Part shown: piece by piece, positions 40,840 to 54,400 of the stretch
How positions within the stretch are numbered: the first letter of the stretch is position 1
Layout: each line of letters opens with the position of its first letter
Assembly (NCBI GenBank): GCA_943737045.1
Contig: CALSFV010000065.1
Coordinates: 310,001-374,000 of the forward strand
Length of the DNA: 64,000 bases
Direction of reading: 5' to 3'
DNA from: Parapristionchus giblindavisi
Taxonomy: Eukaryota > Nematoda > Chromadorea > Rhabditida > Diplogasteridae
Program-made: the position numbers and the translations under genes
Notes under the pieces: model-generated
Database searches by the model: none
What the model was told of the DNA's origin: nothing
The model's input: the letters and a program-made list of their open reading frames with translations, nothing else

Positions 40840-43800
40840 CTAAGCCTTGAATCCTTCCAATGATGACTTGGGTACATCAAGAGTCTTCGACATCATCTCT
40901 TTCTGTTCCTAGAATCAACACATCATTAGTATTGACCAAATGATACGATTATTGATTAGATAGAGTATTATCATACATGATAATGAGTGAACTTGTTTCC
41001 TGTAGCAGGTGATGAAGAAGGAAGTCTTCCTGCATATGATATCGTCCTTCCTTGTCCTGGTTGAGTACATGTAGATAGAAGAGAATTGAATCGAGGCTGT
41101 AATCAATCAATATCATATCCCAATCAGATACTGTATAATCAAGATCTAACTCATACCTGAACGAATGTCCATGCTCCCATGTTCTTATGTTCCTCCTGGG
41201 CCCAGACAAGCTCAGCAGTAGGATACCTTCAATTGATAAATCAATATGATGATCTTTGATCTTTGATAGATTGTAACTTACTTAGTGCACTCTTCGATGA
41301 CTTGATCATAAGGGAAGGGAGATAGCTGTTCTACTCTAGCAATAGCTACGTTATCTTCCTTTCCTACGTGTTTACGAGCAGAAACGAGATCATAGTAGAC
41401 CTTGCCTGAAAAGATGCAAATATCAATCAATAGTACAAGGGTTACTGTATACGATAATTGTTAAGTATCAAAAGAAAAACTAACCAGTACAGAAGATGAG
41501 TCTCTGTACTTTGGATGGATCATTGCATCCCTGAAATGATTATAGTTATATGAGATTAAAATAGTAATAGTGTTGAAATGACATACACTCTCAGGGATAA
41601 CTCGTTCGAATTTAGTTCCAGGAAGGAAATCAGCAATAGGAGAACGAGCAAGAGGATGACGAAGAAGAGATTTAGGAGTCATTACAACTGCTGGTTTACG
41701 GAATGGCATTGTTACCTAGAGAGAAAGGAATGAGTGAATGAATATGATGAGACATTACTTGTCTTCTGAGAAGATGGAAGATATTAGCAGGAGTTGTACA
41801 ATTGGCAACTATCCAATTGGTATCATGAAGTTGCTGTGCTTCGAATGTACCTTCGAATGCTACCTTCTGAAATAATGAAAAATCAGAAGATCAAAGATCA
41901 ATATGATCAAAGATACATACAGATGCATCAATCTCATCATCTTCATTACACATTTGAAGGAATCTTTCAGGTCGAGCAGATGAATGTTCAGGTCCCATTC
42001 CTTCATATCCATGGGGTAACAACATTACCAATCCAGATTGTCGTATCCACTACAATAATACTTCATAGAGGGATTACGGTAGATGGAAAGGATACGATAC
42101 CTTCGATTGTCCAGATGAGATAAATTGATCGATAACACATTGTGCAGTGTTGGAGAAATCACCAAATTGAGCTTCCCAGATAACAAGGGAATTAGGGTCA
42201 ACCATCGAATATCCAAGTTCAAATCCAAGTACTGCATATTCAGATAGAGATGAATTGCATACGGTATAGGCTGCTTGAGTGTCCGATAGATTGTTCAGAG
42301 GATTGTATACCTATATAGTCATATTGATATAGATGAATGATATAGAGATAGAGTTGTACCTTTGAATCAATCTTCTGATCATGAAGTACATGATGTCTAT
42401 GAGAGAATGTTCCTCTCTCAACATCCTGTCCTGATAGACGAACATGAGTGCCATCTTGGAGAAGAGAACCAAAGGCTAGAGCCTCACCGATTGACCTAAT
42501 CATATCAATCAGTAATCAGAGATTACTAACAATCAAGGACAGAACAACAATAGTATCAATAGAGTAAATACATACCAATCAACAGAGTCATCAGCCAACA
42601 TTTGTTTTCTTCCTTTAAGTGTTCTTTCTAATCCCTTATGAAGTGCAAATCCTTCAGGAACAGATGAGAACTTATCAAGAATATGATCAATTGTTTCTCT
42701 TTCAATTCCAGATGATGGAAGCTATAACAAAACCCATCATCATCATAACTAATCAATAATGATACCTTAAGGGGATCTCTCTTCTTGAAGAAATCATCCC
42801 ATGGAGAATCAAGCCAATCTCTATTTCTAACGAATGTAACCTTCTGAGCATTCTCATATGCATCTTCCATAATCTGTCCATACTTCGTCAGTTCATCCTA
42901 TAATCAACCAACTCATCTCTTCATCTTTTCATCTATTCATACCTTCACATATTGTTCATTAGCAACTCCTTCTTGAATGATCTGTTTCTGATACAATTCC
43001 AATACATGTTTAGTCTGTTTCACTTTCTGATACATGAGAGGTTGAGTGAACATTGGCTCATCCAATTCATTGTGTCCATGACGACTACAATACATATAGA
43101 TAGAGATCAAAGATCAAAGATGATCAACTAACCGATAGCATACAAGATCAATGATAACATCTCTCTTGAATGTCTTTCTCCATTCAGATGCTACTGAACA
43201 TACGTGCATTACAGCCTACAATCAAAACGATTATTGCTAAAGAAAAGATCAAAGACCAATTTATAATATCATAAAAGTACAGTACTCTAACTAACCTCTG
43301 GATCATCGGAATTAACGTGGAAGATGGGACAACCAACAACACGACCGACATCAGTACAATATGGAGAAGATCTGATTATTGATTAATTGAATGATTGATG
43401 GATTAATATATAGATTACCTTGAGAAACGAGGATCAGTAGTGAATCCAATCTGATTGTTAACAACAATATGGATAACACCATGAGTAGTATATGATGGTA
43501 GATCATCAAGATTGAATGTCTCCATTACAACTCCCTACAATTACAATTATAATTGAAATATATCATAATAAACATGCAAATGCACTTATAGATTTTTGAA
43601 AATTAGTGAATTCAATTAGAAAATATAAGTGGTATATTAACAATACAAAGCACTACAAATAAGTGAAGATAATAGGTATAAAATGATACCTGTCCAGAGA
43701 ATGAAGCATCTCCATGCATGAGAATACCCATTGTACGATCATGTTTAGTGTCACCCGCATAGAAAGCTTCAGCACGAACCTATACACACAGATTATTGAT

Positions 43801-44875
43801 TAATCAATAATGATATAGTATAATCATGATACCTTTCCACATACAACAGGATCAACTGCTTCCAAATGAGATGGATTGGCTACGACGGCGATTTTGATCT
43901 GATATACACCAATATTATATATATCAAGAGAGATATTAATTATGTGAGAGCAATCTATGTATCTCAAAAGTAGTGTGACTCATTGGACTATGATGAATAA
44001 TAAATCTATCTCTTCACTCTAATAATATGTACAGTCTTCATCTTTAGATATAAGAACGTGGAAAACAACCATAATATAGTATACCAGTCAACATATTATA
44101 CATAGTCACGTTTTCTTGCTTATTAATCTGGTATTTGAGATATAAGAATATATCGTAGTGAAAGGAGTAAGAAGACTAACATTTCTCTGACTCTGTCTGT
44201 TCAATCTCTCAATACATACTCCAAGATGGTACTTCACGTCACCAGATCCTTAAATAATCAATAAATCAGTAATGGATCAATCAATAAATCAATGATTGAT
44301 TAGTATGATACCTTCATCAGCGGGTTCAAGAGTAGAGAATTGAGAAAGGATAGTAGATAGAGGTTGACGACAAACATTAGCAAGTACATTGAGACGTCCA
44401 CGATGAGGCATTCCAATTACAAATGAATCTACTCCATGTTCAGATGATGTATCGATTACCTAGTACATCATATCAATCAATAGATAACTATCAATAGACT
44501 ACGGTACAAGTGATTACGGTAGAAATGATTACAGTAGAAGTGATTACGGTAGCAAAGGTTGCTCACTTGTTTGATAGCAGGAATAAGTACTTCACATCCC
44601 TCAAGACCGAATCTCTTCTCACTTGGCCATTTCTTAGCTAAGAACTCTTCGAATTTAGTTGATCTGATCAAACGTTTGAAGAGAACCTAAATGATAGAAT
44701 AAGAATACTATTGATATACTATCATATATGATACCTTCTTCTGATCATGAGACAATTCAGTAACACGAGGAGCTTCGAACTTCTTTCTAATCCATTCTTG
44801 TTGTTCATAATTAGTTAGATGCATGTATTCTACTCCAGTCTTGTTACAGTAGATGTTCTAGAACAATCAATAATC

Positions 44876-44910
<35 letters not shown>

Positions 44911-46496
44911 TATAGAATGAATGAATGATGAATAGAGTAATAGTCATACCTTTAGTCTATTCACAATTTCTCTAAGAGTAAGAATCTTCTCATCACCTCC
45001 AATATGAGTTGATGGAGGAAGAAGGAATTGACGATCAAGATCTATCAATATCAATCAATATTTTCCTCCATCTACAGTATGACTAATCTCCCTTACCAGC
45101 ATCACTTAGTCCATAGAATGACAATTCCAACTCAGGGGGTACAGTATCATCAAGATCAGCTGAGTTTATACCAAGAGGATCAAGATCTGCGATATTGTGA
45201 CCACGAGTCTACAATATACGAAGAAGATAAGAGAAGAGAAGAATGAATGAATGAGTACCTGATATGATCTAATGAGTAATTGAATCTTGAGATGATCAGC
45301 TACAGCTTGAATATCTTGTTGAGGAGATATAGCAGTTGATGATGCAGTAGATGGACGAATCGATACTCCAGATGATACTGATGATGAGAGGGGAGGAGCC
45401 TAGATCAATCAGTCATTTCATTGCTTTATGGTAAAAAGGTTCGAAAGGAACAGAAAAAAACGAATACTCTCATCTTAGCACACATTCTCTTCGTCTCTTT
45501 TAGTGACTTTTGAACATACACATTATGATGGGACAGCAATCTCATCCATAATACAACATTACTAAATAATAACTACATGAATATATTACCTGGAAAGCCA
45601 TTCCAGGTCCACAACCAGCCTCAACATTCTTGAAGTATGCATCCCATGATGCATGGACTGATGATGGATCATGCTAGAATCAAATATATATATAATATCA
45701 TTGATTAATAGACACAATAATGAATAAATGATCAGATATCACTTCCAAATGACTATTCTCTCAATCACTACTCCCCTCCCTCTCCCTTCCCCTCCTCAAT
45801 AATCACCCCATATCAGTAGTTGGTGTTCATACAGATGACAAATCAAAGAAACGAGAAAAAGAACACGAAGATAAACATAAATCAGAGAATGTTTCATTGT
45901 TGTGTAAGAGATGAGAGATGAAGAAATGAATAGACCAACGAGTATTTCAATTGTACGAAATAGATATAGAAAGAGATATAGATCAAGAGAATGATAGAAC
46001 TGAAGGGAAAGAAAGAGGAAGAGTATAGTTGCATTCACACTCATTTACTATCCTCTACTATAACCGAATGAATCAATACTAGACTAACATGTAAATATAG
46101 AATGAATGAATACCTGCCATGACTCATACATCTGTTCAATATAGATAGATGATGATCCATTCATAAACTGTTCATGTTTAACTGATGCAGCTGCAGAGGA
46201 TTGAGAACGAATAGAATGAGATGGAGTTGATGGAAGAGTTGATTTTGTACGAATTGAAGGAGTTAGAGGAGGGCGTACATGGAGGGAGGCTGCCACCTAT
46301 ATCATAAGAGATCAAAGATCAAACATCATAAGAGATCAAAGATCAAACAGCATGAAAGATCAAAGATCAAACAGCATAAAAAGTCAAGGATCAAACATTA
46401 TAAGAGATCAAAGATCAAACATCGTAAGAGATCAAAGATCAAGAGACTTACTCGACTAGGAGAGGCGAGGCGGTAGAGAACGCCCGCACGATGCAT
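40840..46496 (-). CDS. ogdh-1: 2-oxoglutarate dehydrogenase E1 component, mitochondrial
   Basis: Thiamine-diphosphate enzyme that decarboxylates 2-oxoglutarate in the TCA cycle. About 20 exons. It starts [15 protein letters not shown], a mitochondrial presequence. Then [16 protein letters not shown] and ASWDAYFKN open the mature protein. DLDPLGI and TGVEYMHL then QEWIRKKFE follow. Next is the substrate-binding block [19 protein letters not shown], then [10 protein letters not shown] with [13 protein letters not shown], the thiamine-diphosphate motif. The transketolase-like domain includes [18 protein letters not shown] and [24 protein letters not shown] sequence. The C-terminal end has [31 protein letters not shown] and then a short tail ending SLEGFKA, stop TAG at 40840-40842. 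It sits 2.1 kb from dld-1, the E3 of the same complex, on the opposite strand. Confidence 0.95.
44876..44913. repeat. AATC tetranucleotide microsatellite in an ogdh-1 intron
   Basis: Nine or so perfect ATCA units. In gene sense this is TGAT repeated. A similar array is at 61205-61236 in a Nup155 intron. Confidence 0.9.
46307..46442. repeat. Tandem array of GATCAAAGATCAAA units in ogdh-1 intron 1
   Basis: About six units of roughly 24 bp (AGATCAAAGATCAAACATCATAAG-like, varying) fill the intron. In the sense of the gene they read TTTGATCTTTGATCT, the same motif found singly in many other introns here. Confidence 0.85.
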
Positions 46497-46505
46497 GGCC
46501 AAGTT

Positions 46506-46517
46506 GCCTAGAATGAA
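46506..46517 (-). promoter_or_regulatory. Probable spliced-leader (or 5' UTR) acceptor of ogdh-1
   Basis: On the minus strand TTTTCATTCTAG is followed eleven bases later by the ATG. There is no coding exon upstream, so this looks like a trans-splice acceptor. A non-coding cis exon cannot be excluded. Confidence 0.5.
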
Positions 46518-48495
46518 AAGTAATATAATTAAATGATCTTTGAATTGAACGAATGAACGAACAGGATAGGATAAGAAGGTAAAATGCATAAAAAAACATA
46601 CAAATATCACGAATATTGAATATGAATACGGTAATTAGATAATAGTGTATAACTATGCACGTATGAATGAATGAACGATAAGTAATTAATAATATGGAAT
46701 ATAATGAATGAATGAATAAGAGTATATGAAATGGAAGGAAGTGATGAGAGAATAGAAGATAGATGGTTAGATATCAAAGAGACCAGTAAAGACATAGAAA
46801 AGAAGAGAAGACAAGAGACAATGTGGTGATAAGGAGATACAATCGTGAATGAATGAATGAACCACCTTCATCTAGAAAAGAGTATGGATAAGATGAAGAT
46901 TATAATGGATATCGAATCCATACTACACACATTATTTTTTGACGTATAAGATATGAGAATGTATTGATTAGATTGTAGTTACATAGAGTATACAGAGAAG
47001 AAGAAGAAGTAGATGAAGCAAATGGAAAGAGAAGAAGAAGGGAGAAGATAGAGAAGAATGAGTGTGAGAATACAGACGATAGAGTGGAGAGAGATGAAGG
47101 ACAATGGAGAGAGTCAGAGAGATAGAGATGGAGGAATGGAAGGGAGAATAGATTGAGGGACAGAGTTAAAGGAGTTGAAGGACATTTCCGAATATTGAAT
47201 ATTCAACCCTTATTCAATTGAAGAGAACAATGAGAAGATGATGATGAAGAAGAAGGAGGAGGAGGAGGAAGAGGGAGGAGGAGGGAGGAGAAGGTAGGGA
47301 AGAAGTAGAGAAGAGATTGCGTGGACAAGTAAGCAACAGCTGGCAATATGAAGAAAATGAAGAGAGAAAGGAGAAAACGATGGAATAGAAAAAGAATTTA
47401 AAAAATAATAATATATAGTCATATATGGTCTCAATATTCATGCATATATCAAAATGAGAATAATAACAAGTAAACCAAATAGTAAAGTAATTCACGATCA
47501 CAGATCAAACGATGCTTCTACGCTCTCTACCTATACTCTTCTCTTTCACTCTTTCGTCAAATTGACAGAGAGACAGAGAGATTGTTGGTATATGGTAAGA
47601 GTTCGATGGAGCGAATTCATGACTAGAGAGTAGATAGAAGAGAAGAATTGGAAGGGAGAAATGTGAAAGAGTGTAGAGATAGAGATGGAATAGACGAAGC
47701 ATGGAGATATCTTATTCTATTGGAGTCTGTTAGAAATATGGAAGGAGAAGAAGACATCTATATAGGGAAGGGGAATGTTTTAGGAGACATTGCTTCATAG
47801 TAAATGAATAGATACATTGAGATATGAAAAGGTTTGAAAGCGTAGGCAAGATAGAAGAAAAGAGAGATTTAAGTGTAAATGATAGAGAAAGAAGAAGAAG
47901 AAGAAGAAGGGGGAACTCCCCCCATCCCCTCACTCGTTCATGCACCTAGGAATATGAAGAGAAGATGAAGGAGAAGAAGAGATGGAGGTCGAGAGATCAT
48001 ATAGAGAAAGATGGCAAATGACGTCATTCATTGTTCAAATGATGAAATTGAATGAGTAGCTAGTTCCCATTTCCATTCTATTGAAAACTGTATGCTATAT
48101 AAAGAGATGATACAATAAAGTAAGGATAAATGGTTATCCGAGTAGAGCATACTTGTATTATGAATATAGATGGATAGATAGAAGATGAGATAGAATATCT
48201 TGTCTTGTACCACATGTATCCATTCATTCATCGGGAGTGAATGACACTCACGTATTATTTGTTTCTTCTCTTCTTTCTATTCTTTCTTCTTCTAAGGTAT
48301 GGAGGGAGACTGACTATGAATGGATAGACAATCAAATGGGTAACCAAAGGAAGAAGAATACCAAAGACGACTTCATTTCTCTCCTTTCCCCTCTTTCATT
48401 CACTCAATCTATCTACTCTACTTCATTATATTCTAGTCATTTCAACTCATATTTATAAATCTCCAGTTGTTGTGCCTCATTTCATTTAAAGATTG
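46518..48495. other. Divergent intergenic region, purine-rich on the plus strand
   Basis: About 2 kb between the ogdh-1 start and the Kunitz-gene start. Long stretches of GA/GGA repeats (for example 46990-47060, 47240-47290, 47885-47915) give spurious Leu/Ser/Phe-rich frames on the minus strand. A small plus-strand frame at 48237 ends at a plausible donor but is not needed for the Kunitz gene. Probably holds both promoters. Confidence 0.45.
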
Positions 48496-51400
48496 ATGAA
48501 AACAGATAGTGTCATTATCCTCACGTATCTAACCAATTGTAAGTATTCTTACAATTTACATGAGGCATTTAATCATTCATTTCACAGGTGTTTTATCTGG
48601 ATCTATTGGATCTAAACACGATAGTGCATATAATGGTCAATCAGCTAGTACAAGCTCTGGTACCATTGGTTCGTTTCCTTTAAGTATTTCATTCGTTTTA
48701 CTCGACATATCCTTCCTTGTAGGGAGTGGTCGAGTGGGTGACACATGTGCATTCAATACTGATTGTCTCTCTGGAATGTTCTGTATGCAAGGATATTGTA
48801 GATGTATAGGTACTCATGTATCAATCGACGCATACTGTTTCCCAAGTATCTACATCATCCCTCATCTATATACATGATATATTGATTACAGAAGTGAATC
48901 CAGGAGAGAGCGGATGTCATTATGATGCTCAATGTTCAGCTGTATGGCCAGCATCTTACTGTAGAAATGGGATGTGTCATTGCCCTTCTGGTGATATGAT
49001 TGCTGTTAAGACAAAGTATTCTCTTCATCTCAAATATACATCTCTTGATCTATCAAACGATAATTCATAGCATAGGTCGAATAGCTAGGTTATCGGTTTT
49101 CAAAATCCGGTCAGGTTTTTCGATTTTTGGCAAATTTGGCTCAAAATCCGGTCAGATCTTTCGATTTCTGTGAAATTTTGGCTCAAAATTCGGTCAGGCT
49201 TGGTACTTTGTAACATACTTTTCGACATATGATTCACAATATTAAGGGATGGAATAGTATGTGTATGGTCAAGTTCATCAGAACCATCATGTCCATTACC
49301 ATCACTACCTCCTCCATCATCTCCTTCATCTTTACTTGCTCTTCCTGGTCCTTCTATCAATTCGTCATTACCAGTTGCTATTTGTAATCCATCTGGGTAA
49401 TACATCGTTACATTTGCCTGACGCGCCTACGCCGTCACGTAAAAAACGTTACATTTGACGACGCGCGCGTCGGCGTCAATTTTGGAGTGTGTTGGGTCTC
49501 AAGTGGAAAAACCTGATGGTCCCTGAAATTACTGTAGACGGATACGGTAGTCAATCATTATTGATGGATGGTACGGTAGCTTCCTACCCCATTGTCATTC
49601 AGGGTTTTCCACTTGAGACCCAACGCACTCCAAAATTGACGCCGACGGGCGCGTTGCCAAATGTAACGTTCTTTTTACATGACGGCGTAGGCGCGTAAGG
49701 CAAATGTAACGATGCATAAGATCTTACATCTATCACAGTGGATCATCAATTGATTTTCTAGTCCACGAATAGATCCAAATCAAGAATTCGATATTAACAA
49801 TCAACATTATGCATGTGCGATAGTCGATAATGATGGAATAGCACAAGATATATCAGGTAAAGATTAATGCCATTCATTCAAATGATCAATCTCTAAAGAT
49901 CTATATGACTGCATCGACAATTCAGCCTTCTGGGCAGGACAAGGAAAGGAAAGTATGAACCCAGTAGGAGTATGTTGTATGAGTAGAGGTATATCAATCC
50001 ATATCATCGTTCAATCATTCATTCCTTCATTATTATCCATTTAACAGCTCTAACATGTATTCAACCTCGTCGTGGTGAATCATCTGCATCTGAAGCTGAA
50101 GCCAGATGGTCTCATCATACTCCATTTATCTACATTCTCTATATCATCAATTCAGGTGGTACAATTCAATAGCTGGTGGGTGTGAAGCATTTCTCTTCGA
50201 TGCTTCACTCAAGGACATTTCTGCCAATAACTTTGCTACTCAAGCACATTGTGAAAGTTACTGTCAAGATGGTCAGTGATAAGATGGCTCTCTATCACTT
50301 ACACCTTCTTCAAGTCATCCGCTTTTCAGCATGTCCACGTGGAGCATCTCCTCATCATACAGGAAAGACTCCACTTGTTGCATGTTCTGGATCATCTCCA
50401 TGTCCTGATCATTACGAATGTAATCATGTTGGGACTACTGCATCATGCTGTCCATCACCGAGTTGGTTAATATTATTAATAATATCATTATTATTAATAC
50501 AATTACTATTGAATCTAACCAAACATTTATTTAGAATGGATATGTAGCGCAGAAGGAGGACGACTCGGAAATGCAGCATTGCATACTCTATTCGATCCAG
50601 GACTACGGTATATAATTAATTAGATAACAGTGGACAATGGAGCATTTCTAGATATGAATACCTGACAGGAGTCAAGTCCAGTAATACCTTCTCAGCTCCA
50701 TCTACAAGATTCTTCTTTAATCCAGTAGAAAATCGTTGTGATACATTTGAATACAATGGTTATCTTGGAAACTTCAATAACTTCCATACTTTGAGTGACT
50801 GTCAGTCATATTGTGCCAGGTGTAAGTATAATCGGTGATCCTCATCTTCTTATCCCACTCTTCAGTACAATGTCCATTTGGTATTCCTCTTGATGGTGGG
50901 GGTGGTCGTCCACAGAAGTGTTCATCTGATTCATCATGTCCATCATCCCATCATTGTACAGATGAATCAGTCTGTTGTCCCACAGCCCGTTCGTTTCCAT
51001 GTCTTAATTCCACCATTGACCATGTACTTTATTCATTCATTTACAGAGACATTGTGTGCCCAACCTCTTCGTACAGGTGAATGTAAACAATCAATACGTG
51101 CATTCTGGTATGATGCCCATTCTATGACGTGTAGAAGTTTCACCTACACAGGATGTCAGGTATATCTTCATACATCAACCTCAGCTATAATGATAATGAT
51201 AACAATGATGAATCCATAATGAATATTCAAGGGTAACGAGAATAGATTTTCATCATTAGAGGAATGTCATCGAGTATGTGATGGAATAAGACGTATGTTA
51301 CTATTCCATTTCTCATCTCTCCTTTCTGGTTTGGTCATTCATATTTCTAGCTGAACCTCGATGTCCACAAGGCAAAGCACTAATGGATCAAGGAACGGGC

Positions 51401-54400
51401 AAATATGTGATATGTTCATTGAATGGAGAAGTAGCATCATGCCCTGCTCTATATGAATGTACATTCGATGGACAAACTCATGGATGTTGTGCTACTAAAA
51501 GTAGTTGTCACTTAGTAATAATCATGTAGAATTGATTTCGTAGGCCAAACATGTTCTATTAGACCTGATAAAGGTACTCATTGTCGTGTAGGATCTTCAT
51601 ATAGATTCTATTACAATCGAGAACTGAAAGAGTGTGAATCATTCCTTTACAATGGTTGTGATGGTAACACCAACAACTTCATCTCTGCTGACGAATGTGA
51701 AACATATTGTGAACTAACCAGTGAGTCTATTTGCTTATCCATAGATACTTCATTCTCTCATTCAGTGTGTCCTAATGGAGGTAAAGCAGCTCGTGCTGGA
51801 GGGCGAGCACTATCATGTATATCAGATAGTTGTCCACGTGGATATGAATGTGTACTTGTTGATTCAGTACATTCAAGATGTTGTCCTACTAGAGGTAATG
51901 AATATCAATCAACATTACGTCAATCAATTGAATCATTCTAACAGAAGCCATATGTTCTGAACCTCCTCTATATGGTAGTCCCACAAAATGTACTAGAACA
52001 ACTAACACGGGTAAACCAAAGTAAGACAATATTTTGTGAATGAGACTATGAATACTATTATTAAGATGGTTCTTCAATTCATCTCAACAATCATGTTCAG
52101 AGTATCCAGTTGGTTCATGTGAATCAGCTAATGCATTCTCATCAGAAGAAGAATGCACATTCTTTTGTTTAGCAGCAGGGTGTAAAGCAGGCGATATACT
52201 CTATCGAGTACATTCATCACATGTACACCGCTTCCATCTCTTAATGATTATTCATTTAGGAAGATGGAACAGCCAAACCTCTTCAATGTGATCATCATAG
52301 AGTATGTCCATTACATGCTGAATGTCTACTCAATCCATTGACTGGGACTAGCTTTTGTTGTGGATCAGATACTATGGGTACAAACTATCTCATATCAATG
52401 TGAGTTGATTCATTCAATGAGATCATTCAGGAGTATGTCCAACAGGAGAGAAAGCATTCGTAGATGGTCGTAGTCGAACAGCTCGTCAATGTGATCTATC
52501 GACTGATAAAACATGTCCAGGGACAACAAAGTGCAGATTTTCTCAACGAGATGGACGATACTATTGCTGTTCACCCGTCACTCATGGTAGAATAGTACCA
52601 AGTGAAGAACATTATCTTCGACCTCCCTTCTATCAGTCAATATTATTATTATCTAATTGTTCTTATCTACAGATCTTTGTCCAGCTGGTCGTGCTCTATT
52701 CAGATTCCCTGATGGAGTTCCTCTACAATGTCCACTCATTCCAACAAATAGGTCAGACACATTCTACACATCATATGAATCATCTTCATAATTCAGTTGT
52801 CCTCCTGGATATGCATGTCTATCACATATGGAACACGGAAAGCAGGGTCAATGCTGTTCAGACAAACGTTAGTCCTTATCTAATACAGTTAATCAAGACT
52901 TCATTCTTCAGCAATCTGCCCTGATGGAGAGAAATTCCATACAGATGGTAAGACAGGTCTGCCAACACTATGTACTAGGGATGCATTCTCTATTTGTCCA
53001 CCCGGATATCATTGCCGAGAAAATGGAGATCGGTTATTTTGTTGTGAAGCCAAAGAAAAACCAGCTAAGAATGGTATAAGCCAAACCAATAACTTCAATG
53101 CCCCCAATGAGTTTTTTTTCCAGAAGGATGTCCACCCGATCAGTTTGCAAGTTTGGTGGGAGGAAAAGCACAAGTATAGAGGACTTCCTTTTTATTTAAT
53201 AATTCACCCTTCTTCATCATAGGTATGTGATCCATTCGGAAGCGCATGCGCCCTGGGTTATACATGTCAATGGTCACTATCCAATAATCGTTATCAATGT
53301 TGTGGTCATGGTGGTTCAGATTCCAGTAAAGCTTCATCATCTACTCCTGGTACATAATAAAAATCATCACTTTGTATTCTATTCTAAATTTTCTACAGTA
53401 GACAGTGGTGGTTGTGCACTACGGCATTTCCCATTGATGGAAGACAACAAGATTCGCATCTGTTCTCCCACTAAAAAGTGCCCTCTTGGATTCATTTGTC
53501 AATTTGTTCCCAAAGATAATCGATATCAGTGTTGTGCTCAATCTGCAGGTATCCATATGATACTCCTCTTACATTACATATATCTTCACTTTATTGAGGA
53601 TGTCCAACTGGTCGTGCAGCATTCATTTCATTGGGAGGAACTGCACTCGAATGTGATAAAACTAAACCTTGTCCCAAAGTGAGTCCAAATTACAGTATCA
53701 TGTCATGATTTATAGTATACAACTGACAGGGATACGAATGTGTTGGATCAACACAGAATAAGAAAACTAATGTATGTTGCTCACCTGATTATGGAGCACG
53801 TAAGTACCATACAAATTACAATTGAACCCATTATCCATCATTACACATATTACAGCTCCTGGAAAACCAGGAACCAAATGTGCTACAGAATGTACAGGAG
53901 GAGCACGATGTATGGATAATAAATGCGTGTATGAATCATCGTATTCATACCGTTCATTAACATAGAATCATGTTTAGATGCCCTCCAGGACTCATTATAA
54001 TGAATGATAAATGTATTCGTGATTGTTCAATTAAAGAGATTCGGCATGGAGAGGAATGTCTTCCTCGTATTGGACCTGGTCATATGTGCAAGGTAGATCA
54101 ACTCCTACGAATATATCATCTACTCTCTATCTCTTTAGATTCAAAGTCAATGTGAAGGTGGATCATTATGCACTGGAGGAAAATGTGAATGTCCACCGAA
54201 AAACATTCAAATAGATAGTGAATGTAAGAGTGGTGAGTACCATGAACGATGTCTAGATATGAATGAATGAATGATAGTGATATCAATATGTGGCCCATCT
54301 GCTCGTCTTCTCATATCATCTCATCTTCCTCGTATATGTTCTGATACACGACCATGTCCATCCAATTACAATTGTATCCATAGTGATACACTCAAGAAGA

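Noticed and set aside
46307..46442. CRISPR-like regular array
   Set aside because: Units are contiguous tandem copies without unique spacers, in an intron of a nematode gene.
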